DNA of 64,000 bases from contig CAZCZL010000007.1 in NCBI GenBank assembly GCA_964503315.1, positions 62,001-126,000 on the forward strand, read 5' to 3'. Made by a program: the position numbers and the translations under genes. Numbering within the stretch: the stretch's first letter is position 1; every line of letters begins with the position of its first letter. This DNA is from FEB-12 sp964503315. Its GTDB lineage: Bacteria; Zixibacteria; MSB-5A5; GN15; FEB-12. Shown in pieces: positions 8,822 to 18,900 of this stretch. The notes under the pieces are model-generated. The model made no database searches and was not told the DNA's origin. It worked only from the letters and a program-made list of their open reading frames with translations.

Positions 8822-9124
8822 ATGCAACCCACCTTCATCTCCGCCGATTCCTTCCTCAGCATCCTCGGCTCTCTCGGCCTGATGTTCGCCACCTTCCTCG
8901 CGAAGAAATACATCATCCCCTTCCTGCAGGTCGGCAAGCGACAGAAATACGCCGAATACATCGCCACTATCGCCGATGACCTCATCGACAACCTCCGCCT
9001 GAAATATCCTGACAAAACCTGGCTGGAACATCTCGATGAAGTCGTCGACACCCTCGTCGCCATCTGCGGCATTACTCCCGAGATCGCGAAACGCGCCCTC
9101 CGGGCCTCCGCCGCCCGCAAATAA
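8822..9124 (+). CDS. Small membrane protein, holin-like
   Basis: 100 residues from ATG 8822 with AGGAAA just upstream; longer frames run through repeat DNA. One hydrophobic N-terminal segment (FLSILGSLGLMFATFLA, about residues 11-27) is followed by a basic patch and a soluble helical tail. This layout resembles short phage holins with one membrane helix and a charged C terminus, and the gene stands last in the virion module where lysis genes usually sit. No endolysin is visible next to it. Confidence 0.4.
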   Translation: MQPTFISADSFLSILGSLGLMFATFLAKKYIIPFLQVGKRQKYAEYIATIADDLIDNLRLKYPDKTWLEHLDEVVDTLVAICGITPEIAKRALRASAARK

Positions 9125-9148
9125 CAACGCTTACGAAGCTATGTGAGC

Positions 9149-9287
9149 GGCAGACGTCCTCGTCTGCCGGTTCCAACCCCGCCCCCTAGTCCTGTTGCGG
9201 CGGGTCTTGCTTCGAAGCCGACTGTCGCCGTCCTTCCGCTTCTATTTGCCGATATCAGCGGCCGGCTTCGAAGTGTGACCCGCCGCC
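9149..9287 (+). repeat. Family A and family D repeats
   Basis: Family A copy at 9149-9168. Family D is a 90-bp imperfect inverted repeat at 9194-9287 with arms reading GGCGGGTCTTGCTTCGAAGC and GCTTCGAAGTGTGACCCGCC. A second D copy lies at 15815-15906 with compensatory changes in the stem (TTCGAAGC/GCTTCGAA here, CTCGAAGC/GCTTCGAG there). Confidence 0.8.
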
Positions 9288-9301
9288 CTCTCACCCAACA
9301 A

Positions 9302-9329
9302 AAAAGCCCCGCCTTCCGGCAGGGCTTTT
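9302..9329. terminator. Bidirectional rho-independent terminator
   Basis: AAAAGCCC-CGCC-TTCC-GGCA-GGGCTTTT hairpin with A-tract on one side and T-tract on the other, lying between the + strand holin-like gene and the converging dockerin gene on the - strand. It can serve both. Confidence 0.8.
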
Positions 9330-9347
9330 CATCAGCTACTCATACTC

Positions 9348-11510
9348 TCAATAACACGGCGCCCCGGCATTCCCCAACATGTAATTCATGTAGTACACCA
9401 CATCCCCGATATTGATCACGCCATCGCAATTCGCGTCGGCCCGACCCGCCCCACCCACCGGCGGTTGGCCGTTGTTCGTCAGGAACGAGATCAACCGCGC
9501 CAGATCGCTCAGATCCACTTGGCTGTCTCCGGTGTAATCTCCCGGATCGAAGGTCCCCGCGCAATTGTACCGCGCCAAAACCGCGTCGTATCCCTCGAGA
9601 CTGGTCGCGTCAATCGCCGTCGAGCGGAAGAAATAGAGATTATCTTCCGTCAATCCCTCCGGCGTCCAATTGACCGCCCAACCGTTCGCGCCGTTGATAT
9701 CCAGCCCCACCGGTTCGCGCGTCGGCGCCCATGTTTTCGCGATCATCGACACCGCGATATCTATCGCGTGCCAGCTTCCGTTGATATATATCTCACTCAC
9801 CGCGCCATTCACTCGGATCGGCGTGGTCTGCGGAGCGCCGCTGTTGATCGGATTCGCCACTACTATCTTGTAACTGCCGTCCGGCTGCTCCCATTCGATA
9901 AACCCTTCCACCGCCACCCAGTAGGCAGGTGTGCCGCCGAGCCCGAGCATCACCACCCGCTCTTCATCCTCCACCCAGGTACGGATCTGCCAGTAGTTCG
10001 GCGAGCGTAGCAGATCGAAATCAAACTCGTCCCCCTTCGCATACGCCCACTGCTTTATCCCGGCAAAAAACTTCTCGTCGTAGGTCCCATGATCCGCCCG
10101 CGTCTGGAACAACACCGCGAGCGATTCCGCTACCTGTAACATCGTCAGATTGGTGAATCCGGATCGCGTGATCGAAGTAAAACCTCTATCCGCCCATTTC
10201 TTCATCGCGATCGACCCGACTGCCGGCGCAGAATAGTAGTTGCCAAATTCGCCGTTCGCGATCGAGTTCCCGTCAGAACCGTTGCCGTTGGCGTCACCCA
10301 GCATCTGCTGGTGAAGTGTCGTCAGACCGGCAGTGTAATTCAGCGACGCGTCATGGCGATATACCTGTACTCCTGTAAGATTCTCATCCGTCGTCTGCAT
10401 CAGGAATGAAACCGGCGAGCAGAAGTCATCCCCCGGATCAGGAGAAATGATTCGCGCCACCGGCGGTGTCGGCTCCAAGGTCGCGCTGATCTCCGCCGAT
10501 GCTTCCCGCCCCAGCGTATCGACCGCGCGCGCCCGAATGGTCACCGCTCCCTCTGGGATCGATGAGAAATTCCAATTCACACTGAATCCATTTCCGGCTT
10601 CGGCGGCCGCCACGCCACTGCGCAGAGGCGCGGTGCCGTCATAATCGCGACCGAATTCCGTCCAGACTCCATTGCGGAAATACTGGAACGACACATAGTC
10701 GATGATCGATGACCCGGACAACTCCTGCGCCCAGACCTCGGTCGATCCGTTCAGCACCTTGCCGTCGGCAGGGTAGAGGATCGCGACTTCCGGAGCCGGT
10801 TGATTGCCGCCGGAGCCACCGGTCGTGCCGTATGCTTCCATCACCAGTCGTCCTGGGAAATTGTACTCCGGACCGAACTCCGGAGGAAAATTGCAGAGAT
10901 CCACAAATCCAACGGTGGTATCCCAGATATTGTAGGAGTAGCACGGCAACTGGATCGAATCGATCAGCACCGCGGAACTGACACTGACTGTTGAACCGAT
11001 AAAGAACCCCGCGAAGAATGGCTCGGTCACCGCTATTGGCGAATCAAGCGGGATCCAGAGATTGTAATATCCCGCCGCCGGCACGGAGAGCGTGTAGTCC
11101 GACGATATCGCCAGCATATTCCCGGGCACTTTGCAGTTCCCGGTCAGGACCACCGCTTCCTCAACATCCACCGATACGGTGATCGAGGTCGCCGCGCTGA
11201 AATACATCGGCATATTGATCCCGCCGACCAAATACGGATACGGCGCGTTGCAGTCGCCGGCCGGATCGATCAACGCCTTGTACAATTCGTTGCCACTCAC
11301 CCAGCCATTCATCTGGTAGATGATCTCATCAACGCTCGCCGCGGTGCAAACTTCCGCCGCCGTGAATGACGGCGTCAGATGACCCGGTTGAAGCGTAATG
11401 AATTTATCGATCTGCGCGCGCTGGATCGTTCCCGTCTGGCGTGGCGCCGCAACTAACGACGATGCCAGGATCAGCATGACACAGCCGGCGATGATTGACC
11501 GGTTACGCAT
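9348..11510 (-). CDS. Secreted dockerin protein with inactive-looking C39-like peptidase domain
   Basis: 720 residues. ATG at 11510 has AAGGAGAG just upstream, and the signal peptide runs to about residue 22 (VMLILASSLVAAPRQ). Residues 25-230 form a beta-rich N-terminal domain, followed by Ig-like domains (about 240-350). Residues about 395-570 resemble a C39-like cysteine peptidase, but the expected Cys, His and Asp positions read Ser427 (NYYSAP), Tyr530 (TPAYWVAVEGF) and Asn553 (VVANP), so it is probably non-catalytic. The C terminus (about 650-720) is a dockerin-type double EF-like repeat ('DYTGDSQVDLSDLARLISFL', 'DANCDGVINIGDVVYYM'). No cohesin partner is visible here. Shares the terminator at 9302-9329. 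Confidence 0.7.
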   Translation of the reverse strand: MRNRSIIAGCVMLILASSLVAAPRQTGTIQRAQIDKFITLQPGHLTPSFTAAEVCTAASVDEIIYQMNGWVSGNELYKALIDPAGDCNAPYPYLVGGINMPMYFSAATSITVSVDVEEAVVLTGNCKVPGNMLAISSDYTLSVPAAGYYNLWIPLDSPIAVTEPFFAGFFIGSTVSVSSAVLIDSIQLPCYSYNIWDTTVGFVDLCNFPPEFGPEYNFPGRLVMEAYGTTGGSGGNQPAPEVAILYPADGKVLNGSTEVWAQELSGSSIIDYVSFQYFRNGVWTEFGRDYDGTAPLRSGVAAAEAGNGFSVNWNFSSIPEGAVTIRARAVDTLGREASAEISATLEPTPPVARIISPDPGDDFCSPVSFLMQTTDENLTGVQVYRHDASLNYTAGLTTLHQQMLGDANGNGSDGNSIANGEFGNYYSAPAVGSIAMKKWADRGFTSITRSGFTNLTMLQVAESLAVLFQTRADHGTYDEKFFAGIKQWAYAKGDEFDFDLLRSPNYWQIRTWVEDEERVVMLGLGGTPAYWVAVEGFIEWEQPDGSYKIVVANPINSGAPQTTPIRVNGAVSEIYINGSWHAIDIAVSMIAKTWAPTREPVGLDINGANGWAVNWTPEGLTEDNLYFFRSTAIDATSLEGYDAVLARYNCAGTFDPGDYTGDSQVDLSDLARLISFLTNNGQPPVGGAGRADANCDGVINIGDVVYYMNYMLGNAGAPCY

Positions 11511-11607
11511 TGGCTCTCCTTCGCGATGTATGCCTTCTTTCCCTTGATTATCGTTAGATTTTGCGTATACTTGATACCCCTTGCCGGAACGTCACTTAGG
11601 CGACGAC

Positions 11608-11614
11608 AAGGGAG
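11608..11614 (+). promoter_or_regulatory. Shine-Dalgarno site setting the lipA start
   Basis: AAGGGAG eight bases before GTG 11623. This supports GTG over the in-frame TTG at 11581 (no ribosome site) and ATG at 11641 (no ribosome site). Confidence 0.65.
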
Positions 11615-11622
11615 ATGCGACT

Positions 11623-12513
11623 GTGCAGGATTTGAACACCATGACGACCCCGGGACCCACGCAACGCAAACCCGCCTGGCTGACGGTCAAGCCGTTCGCC
11701 GGCACCGAGTTCTCCCGTATCAGTCGACTCCTCTCCGACCTCGGACTCCAAACTGTCTGTCAGGAAGCCAACTGTCCCAATCGCGGCGAATGCTTTAATC
11801 GGGGCACCGCGGTCTTTCTCATCCTTGGCCCCAAATGTACGCGTAATTGTCGCTTCTGCGATGTTACTCCCGGCATTCCTTCGGCTGTTGATCCGACTGA
11901 GCCAACTCGTGTCGCCGAAGCCGCCTCGCGCATGCAGTTGCGTCATGTCGTCATAACATCCGTCACCCGCGATGATCTCGCCGACGGCGGCGCCGCGCAA
12001 TTCGCCGAATGCATCATCCGCGTTCGCGACGTTCTCCCCAACGCTACCATCGAAGTTCTCACGCCCGATTTCCGCGGCAACCTACAAGCTCTTGAAGTGG
12101 TTTTACAACGTCAGCCTGATGTCTTCAATCATAATGTCGAGACCGTCCCGCGCCTCTATCCCTCCGTTCGTCCCGCGGCGAATTATCAGCAGTCTCTCGC
12201 GGTTCTCTCCGCGGCTCGCGACAGAAAAGGGATATGGGTCAAATCCGGCATCATGGTCGGACTCGGTGAAACAACGGATGAATTGAAACAACTATTCGAT
12301 GATCTCGCCGCCTCCGCTGTTTCACTATTGACGATCGGCCAGTATCTCGCGCCGTCCGCGAATCATCACCCGGTCGTACGCTATCTGCCTCCTGATGAAT
12401 TCGATCAGCTCCGCGAATTCGCCGTACGTGCCGGAATACCAACCGTTTTCTCCGGCCCCTTGGTTCGCTCGTCCTACCTCGCCGACAATATGATAGCGCT
12501 TACGCGCTCCTGA
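11623..12513 (+). CDS. lipA: Lipoyl synthase
   Basis: Radical SAM enzyme that inserts two sulfurs into octanoyl groups on lipoyl-dependent proteins. 296 residues from GTG 11623. Both iron-sulfur sites are present: the auxiliary cluster motif CQEANCPNRGEC and the radical-SAM motif CTRNCRFCDV. The family's C-terminal 'GPLVRSSYLA' with the serine ligand is also present, so the enzyme looks intact. Its neighbours are unrelated; no lipB or lplA is adjacent, so the octanoyl donor route is not visible here. It is transcribed divergently from the dockerin gene across a 112-bp gap that must hold both promoters. Confidence 0.95.
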   Translation: MQDLNTMTTPGPTQRKPAWLTVKPFAGTEFSRISRLLSDLGLQTVCQEANCPNRGECFNRGTAVFLILGPKCTRNCRFCDVTPGIPSAVDPTEPTRVAEAASRMQLRHVVITSVTRDDLADGGAAQFAECIIRVRDVLPNATIEVLTPDFRGNLQALEVVLQRQPDVFNHNVETVPRLYPSVRPAANYQQSLAVLSAARDRKGIWVKSGIMVGLGETTDELKQLFDDLAASAVSLLTIGQYLAPSANHHPVVRYLPPDEFDQLREFAVRAGIPTVFSGPLVRSSYLADNMIALTRS

Positions 12514-12629
12514 TCCCGATTAATCGCATTTTGCCAAGCGCAATTTCTAAACAATAACTCTCCCGCGACTGGACTTTCCGCTCCCAGAGCCGAAAACTGG
12601 AAGGACGTAGCATTGTAACAGAGGACTTC

Positions 12630-14144
12630 ATGATACCTGCCACCACCGCTCGCCTTCTTATCGTTGATGACGAGCAGTACATCTGTGATATCGTGCAGGA
12701 AACGCTCCTCGACGAAAAGTACGAGGTCGTCACCTTTTCGTCGCCGCAGGAAGCCCTCGTCCATCTGCGCAACAACCCAGTCGACCTGATCCTCACCGAC
12801 CTGATGATGTCCGATGTCTCCGGCATCGATATTCTCCAGGCCGCGAAAACCTACCAGAACGATGTCGTCGTTATCCTGATGACCGCCCACCCGACCCTGC
12901 AGACAGCGGTCGCGGTCCTAAAACAGGGTGCCTATGATTTCCTCGTGAAGCCGTTCAAACTGGAAATACTCAAAGCGACCATCAAGCGCGGGCTCGCTCA
13001 CCAGCGCGTCATGCGCGATAACCTCCGCCTCCGCGGACAGGTGGAGTTCCTCAAAGCCGCCAGCGCCATCTCTATCGGTGTTGAGATTGATAAGTACCTG
13101 CAGATGGTCATGACCTCCGCCAAGACCGAGTTCTCCGCCGCCGCCGTCGCGGTGCTGGAGATTGAACCGCTCACCGGAGAGGTCACCCGTCGCCTGCATA
13201 TCGCCGATGACGCCGAGCTGTCGCACCTCGTTCTCGATGAATCCCGTATCACCGGATTCGCCGGTCGCCGTGTCTGCGAACCGCGTATCATCAGTGAACC
13301 GATCTTGCGCGATGGCGTCCCTATGACCCAGACCGTCATCTCCAGCCCGATCTATATCCGGAGAAAACTGCACGGTGTCGTCAACCTGGTCCTCTTCGAC
13401 CGCTTCTATCGCATCAGCCCGGGGCAGATGGATGTTCTCACCATCCTCACCAACTCCGCCGGCTCGGCCATCGCCAACAACATGCTTTACCACAATCTGC
13501 AGACCTCGTATCTGCAGGCTATCCGCGCGCTGGCCAACGCTATCGAAGCCCGGGATAACTACACCGCCGGTCACACCGACCGCGTCATCAAACTTGCCGA
13601 GCGCGTCGCTCGTTTTATGGGCTGGTCCGAAACCCGCATCAACCATCTTATCGTTGGATGCACCCTCCACGACATCGGCAAGATCGGCGTTCCCGATTCC
13701 ATCCTCAACAAACCGGATCGCCTCACCGATGAAGAGCGCGAGAAGATGCTCAACCACCCGAATGTCGGTCTCCGCATCGTCCGCGATATTGAACTCTTCA
13801 AACCGTCGCTCCCGTATATCGCCGCGCACCACGAACGCTACGATGGGACCGGCTATCCCAATGGCCTTGCCGGAGAAGAGATCCCTATCGAGGGAAGGCT
13901 CCTCGCCGTCGTCGATACGTTCGACGCTATCCTCTCCGATCGTCCCTACCGCAAAGGCGCAACGCTCGCGATCGCCCTCCGCGAATTGATCATCAATCGC
14001 GGACGACAGTTCGACCCGAAATTGGTCGACATCTTCCTCGATGTCCTCAGAGCTGGATTGATTGATTTCCGGGAATTGTACGGACGCGACGAGGATATCG
14101 CTATCCTCGACTCGGTCCTCAAGTCTGAATCGGTACCGGCGTAA
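12630..14144 (+). CDS. REC-GAF-HD-GYP response regulator (cyclic-di-GMP phosphodiesterase)
   Basis: 504 residues in three domains. A receiver domain (about 8-125) with phospho-acceptor Asp57 (LILTDLMM) and Lys107. A GAF-like domain (about 140-290). A C-terminal HD-GYP domain (about 295-490) with GHTDRV (His315), the HD pair His347-Asp348 in LHDIGKIGVP, and HHERYDGTGYP carrying the GYP signature at 408-410. All metal ligands needed for c-di-GMP hydrolysis appear present. No partner histidine kinase is adjacent. Preceded by GAGGACTTC, a weak ribosome site. Its last 26 bases overlap the end of the convergent membrane protease gene. Confidence 0.93.
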   Translation: MIPATTARLLIVDDEQYICDIVQETLLDEKYEVVTFSSPQEALVHLRNNPVDLILTDLMMSDVSGIDILQAAKTYQNDVVVILMTAHPTLQTAVAVLKQGAYDFLVKPFKLEILKATIKRGLAHQRVMRDNLRLRGQVEFLKAASAISIGVEIDKYLQMVMTSAKTEFSAAAVAVLEIEPLTGEVTRRLHIADDAELSHLVLDESRITGFAGRRVCEPRIISEPILRDGVPMTQTVISSPIYIRRKLHGVVNLVLFDRFYRISPGQMDVLTILTNSAGSAIANNMLYHNLQTSYLQAIRALANAIEARDNYTAGHTDRVIKLAERVARFMGWSETRINHLIVGCTLHDIGKIGVPDSILNKPDRLTDEEREKMLNHPNVGLRIVRDIELFKPSLPYIAAHHERYDGTGYPNGLAGEEIPIEGRLLAVVDTFDAILSDRPYRKGATLAIALRELIINRGRQFDPKLVDIFLDVLRAGLIDFRELYGRDEDIAILDSVLKSESVPA

Positions 14145-15261
14145 ACGACAACAGCAGAATTATCAGCGCGATCACTCCCATCCATCGCGCCGTTCGCGTC
14201 AACGGCTTTTCATCCTGGATCGTCGGCGGATGCGCCACCCCGAACACCATCCCGAGCGCCGCGAACAACCACCACATCATCGACTGAAATCCCAACAACG
14301 CCAGGCAGACCACCGCGAACCATCCCAGTATCGCCTGACGTCTCCGCACCAGGCTGTACGTGATATGCCCGCCATCGAGCTGTCCTATCGGCAGCAGATT
14401 TATCGCCGTCACTAGTAACCCGGCCCATCCGGCGAACGCCGCTTCCGAAAGGACATACGTATATCCATCCGGCGCCGCGCCTACCTGCAACAACGCGAGA
14501 AATCGAAAGAGAATCGACTCCCCGGTCAGCGACCACGCCAGATCTCCCAACTGAAGGTTCGACACCATCACGATCTTCGTCTGTGCGAATCCGATCGCCA
14601 GCCACCCTATCGCCACTATCCACCCGAAGATCGGCCCGGCCGCGCCGACCTCCATCAGGTCGCGACGGTTCCAGAATGGCGACCGCGATTTTATCACCGC
14701 GCCAAATGTCCCGAACAGATTCGGCGCCGGCAAGAAGTACGGCCACGAGGTTGCGATATGTCGCCGCCGACTCGCCACAAAGTGCCCCATCTCATGTACC
14801 AGCAATATCGAAGTTATCGCCAGCGCAAAGACCACTCCTTCACCGCGTGCCATCGCCGCTTTGGTCGCCTCCCACGTTCCAAACCGGATATACAACGGCA
14901 CCACATACACCGATAGCAGCGTCGCGACAAACAGCATGACATTGAGCGGAGGAATATGCAGATGTCGTTTCGGATCCATCGTCAGAAGTAGCGGCCCGTC
15001 CGGATTCTCCACCAGGGTGAACCGATACCCCGCCAGTCTGAGCCGTTCCTTGAGATGTTTGACCGACTTCGCCCGTTCATAGCGATATGTCAGGCTGACC
15101 ACCCACTTGCCGTCATGCGGATAGATCGCGTCGACCTGAAAGAGGTCTCCCAGCAACGGCGTCAGTATCTGCGCCTGAAGCTCAGCCTGACTCGCGGACC
15201 CATGTGCGCGGCGAGCGTTGTCGCTATGCATGTTCTGGTCGGGATTCTGTTCTCGTTCCAT
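14119..15261 (-). CDS. Site-2-type membrane metalloprotease (M50 family)
   Basis: 380 residues with a soluble N-terminal domain of about 100 residues, then several membrane helices. The zinc site is HEMGH (156-160) in the second hydrophobic segment, and the third ligand motif is LLPIGQLDGGH near residue 305, the family's NxxPxxxLDGG variant. Such proteases cut membrane-embedded substrates. The lineage (N-terminal domain plus FAxxxHExGH) resembles plant EGY and cyanobacterial S2P proteins. Substrate unknown. The gene is convergent with, and overlaps by 26 bases, the HD-GYP regulator, so antisense interference is possible. Confidence 0.88.
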   Translation of the reverse strand: MEREQNPDQNMHSDNARRAHGSASQAELQAQILTPLLGDLFQVDAIYPHDGKWVVSLTYRYERAKSVKHLKERLRLAGYRFTLVENPDGPLLLTMDPKRHLHIPPLNVMLFVATLLSVYVVPLYIRFGTWEATKAAMARGEGVVFALAITSILLVHEMGHFVASRRRHIATSWPYFLPAPNLFGTFGAVIKSRSPFWNRRDLMEVGAAGPIFGWIVAIGWLAIGFAQTKIVMVSNLQLGDLAWSLTGESILFRFLALLQVGAAPDGYTYVLSEAAFAGWAGLLVTAINLLPIGQLDGGHITYSLVRRRQAILGWFAVVCLALLGFQSMMWWLFAALGMVFGVAHPPTIQDEKPLTRTARWMGVIALIILLLSFTPVPIQT

Positions 15262-15933
15262 CGTCCAGAGTATACACCCAACCCCGCCATCGAAACAGGA
15301 AAAAACTGGGAATCGACTGGGACGGCTTGAAACGTTGCGGCGGGTCTTGCTTCGATTCCGAGAACAACGGTTAAGGGCAGATGTGTAGTTTGGCCTTCGA
15401 CTCCGCTCAGGCCAATTGGCGCTCGCGAGTCCTCTGGCTAAGCAGAGTCAAAGCCTCCTCAACTCTTCAGAACAATTACACTCGATCTATTGCCAATCGC
15501 CCCCTCGAACATCAGTATCACCACTCCCACTGGTAAGGCGTCGTCCTAATCGGGCTGAGCGTAGTCGAAGCCCGACCACAGCGCATACCTACTCCCAAAA
15601 CAACTGGCCTTCGACTCCGTTCAGGCCACTTACATTGACTACTCCCTGCCATCTCCGTCGTCGCTCAGTCCACTTGCATCAACTACCTTCCACCACTCCT
15701 GTCGTCACTGCTGCCCCTGTCATCGCGAGGTTTGCCTGCACCACCCGCACATCTCAACCGAAACCCTCCGCGGCAAACCGTCGCGATCTCTCTCTTGAGC
15801 CTGCACCTGTATCCGTTGCGGCGGGTCTTGCCTCGAAGCCGACCGCCACCCTCTTCGTTTTGATCGCCGATATCCGCGCCCCGCTTCGAGGTGTGACCCG
15901 CCGCCGTCTTCTCCCGTGAGGGCGCAATAAAAA
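15262..15933 (+). repeat. Repeat-filled intergenic region (C, B, D families)
   Basis: No gene over about 670 bases. Left half copy of D near 15336-15360. Family C copies at 15392-15413 (stem variant GGCCT/AGGCC), a degenerate one at 15436-15455, 15552-15573 (GGGCT/AGCCC) and 15606-15627 (GGCCT/AGGCC). Family B at 15718-15787. Complete D at 15815-15906. The C copies show two stem versions with matched changes on both arms. Confidence 0.8.
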
Positions 15934-15959
15934 ACGCGGGAGGCTTTCGCCTCCCGCGT
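15934..15959 (-). terminator. Rho-independent terminator of the large dockerin gene
   Basis: ACGCGGGAGGC-TTTC-GCCTCCCGCGT, an 11-bp perfect stem; read on the - strand it is followed by a run of T (15925-15934). It lies 30 bases after the stop of the gene at 15990. Confidence 0.9.
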
Positions 15960-15989
15960 CAATCAGCGGTCTGATTTACGTTACATCGC

Positions 15990-18900
15990 TTACTGGATGA
16001 TGAACGCTCCCACCGGGCACGGGCCATAGTGGAAGTAGTAGTTCACCAGGTAAGTGACGTCGGCCGAGTTGATCGAGCCGTCATTGTTCACGTCACCGAG
16101 GTGAGCGAACGGAATGGCGCCCGGACCAGAGCCGGCAACGTTATCAGCCAAAGCAATAATGTCAGCGAGGTTGACCGCGCCGTCATTATTGATGTCACCA
16201 CGACCGAATCCAACCCACTTGTTCAGCAGGGTGGCCAGCGGAGCGTAGTTAGCAGAGCTGCTCGGAGTGTTGACGACCATCGCGAAGTGGGCGAGCGCGA
16301 ACTGGACGGAATCGCCGCCGGCCGCGAAGCTCTTCTCGACAAAGGTCGCAAACATATCCTGGTCGTCCGCGGAGTGCATGCTACCCTGTGACGAACCGCC
16401 GATCGGCTGGCTCATCCAGAAGTAGGACGAATCCACGAAACCGTTACCACGAGCCGTCGTGTTGGTGGTCGGAGTAGTCATGGACTGCGCGCGAGCCAAC
16501 GCCTTCACGTTCTTAAGAGGCGTATAGATATCGCCGGCGCAACCGGAACCAAACGGCAACTTCACAATACCCCAAACCTTCGCGTTCGTGGTTACGTCCG
16601 CGCCCCAGGTCCAGACCGTCGAAATGTTACGGTCGATACCGGAGGTGTCAGGGTTGACGACGTCATAGTCAATACCAACGCCGAATTTCCAGTTATCAAG
16701 CTGCTGAAGGTTGCGGGTCTTCACCTTCATAACTTCGACGGTAACGTCGTTCAGCATTTCGTACGGAGCCGGAACATCAACCGCACCGAACGTGCTCGTC
16801 GACACATACAGACCCATCGTTGAGTCGGCATCGAAGAACGCCGTTTCAAAGTTCAGCCAGTTCCAGGCCGCCGCGCCGGCGCCATCCGGATCGTAAATGA
16901 GGACGGAGTCAATGTAGTCCTTGCAGACCAGGTTACCGGTCAGCGGGGTGTACGTGATACCGTCGGCAGAGATCGAACCGAGAGAGACGCCAGTCTGGAG
17001 AGCGGGCTTGCAATCATCATTGCAACGGTTCGGGTCGGCCTGCATGGAGATCCATGAATCAGCCTCGCCACCGCCACTCCACCAGTCCTGAGAGTTCAGA
17101 GCCACACGGCTACGCGATACCGCGTACACGTACGTGCCCTGATAGAACGAAACCGCGTCACCCAGGATGTCAAAGTTACCCGGGGTCGGGTTCCAGTCAC
17201 CGGTACCCAGACGACCAGAGTTGGCCACGGTCTGCAGGTTCGCAGAGCCGGCGCCAAAATGGAGGTGTGTGGTATCGATCAAGCAACCGCCTACCAGCGT
17301 CGCCAACACTTCAGGATCTTCGGTCACGTTGTTCACGAAGAAGTCCGGATCGTCGGTGTCGAACTGGATGTAGACTTTGTTCGGTCCACGCGGCAGGATG
17401 CTCTGGTTAACGTCGAGAACGACGTCAAACGTATCGCCCGGGTTGACCACGATCGCGGTCACCGCCGGGTTGTTCAACCAAACCGGCACTGCCGCGGCAG
17501 CGCGATTCAGCGTACGGGTCGAGGAAACGTCTACCGTCGTCTCGTCAGTCACCGTCACGAGGCCAGCGCCCTTGAAGGCCTTGACCGCGCGGGAGGTGAT
17601 CTGGTCGGCGATGGAAGCCGCACGCTCGGACACGTCGATATCAGACCACTTCTGGGCGCCAGGACCAATCGAGCCGTTCGGGGCGTCGGTGATGATCATG
17701 TTTCCGGAGACCGGAGCGCAACCAGTGTTGGTGTAGATATCCGGCAGCGGTACCAGCAAGCTCACAGCGTTGCCGAAAGATACCGGTGTCGTCGGCGTGT
17801 AGTCGATGATCTCAAGGCGGCCGCGATCGGCGCCCTTGTCGAACATATACAGTTCGCCGGCGAACGTGCCGAACACAACCTTACCATCAGCCGCAATGGC
17901 GCCACCAGCACCCTGGCTGTTGAAGCCGAGTGACAGGTAGTCCAAACGACGATGGAAGATCTCGTTACCGTCGTCGCCGTTGAAGCACGACAGGTAACCG
18001 TCAGAGTTCCAAATGTAGATCTGGGAAGCTTCACCCGGCTCGCAGGTCATGAACCCGTTCGACAGGTTGCTACCAGTGGTCTTCGCCGGACCGGCATCAC
18101 TGATCCACGCGATGGAACCGGTGAAGCGGTTATGGGCGATCATTGTTCCACCCAGAGGAGTGGAGGTCCAGGTCGAGCCGCCCGGAACGATGATGCGACC
18201 CGCGTCGACCAACACGTTCGGACCAACTGTCAGACCACCGCCCTGATAGATATGCTGAGTGGCAGAGGTCCACTTCAGGTTACCCGTCAGAGCGTCAATG
18301 TTGTACAGAATACCTTCATCGTCGAACACCGGCGTGAAGTACGCGGAGACCGCGAACACTTCACCGTTGTGAACGGCGAGCTGATCGGCAAACGTCTCGT
18401 TGGTAGAGCCGTCAACCGTGGTACCGAAGTAGCCACCGGCCGTCGACAACTGCCAATTGATGGCGCCAGTGCCCGGGTCGAGCGCATACACGTCACCGTC
18501 GGCAATAGCCGGCGGAGCCGCGATGGTCGCCGCGTACAACTGCGTGCCATCGTACGCCAGGTTACGAACCGGCGTCGAGATCAGCGTGGTGCTCCAAATG
18601 AAGTTACCAGTTTCGGCATTAGCGGCCACGATCTTGGAAGTACCGGTGCCGAAATACACGGTCTGGCCGACAACGACCGGAGCGGTGTAGTTCGTGAAAC
18701 CGGAACCAACTTCGCCAGCCACATAACCCTTGGCCGCGGCGTTAGCGGAACGCAGATCCCACAATGCCGGGAATCCAGCTTCCATCTTAACAGCCATCAT
18801 CGAGCTACCACCACCATAGAACATGACGAGGGTCGGGGTGCCGGCCACGTCGATCGTAGCGATCGTCGGAGTCGAGCGAACCAGCGATACCGCCATGTAG

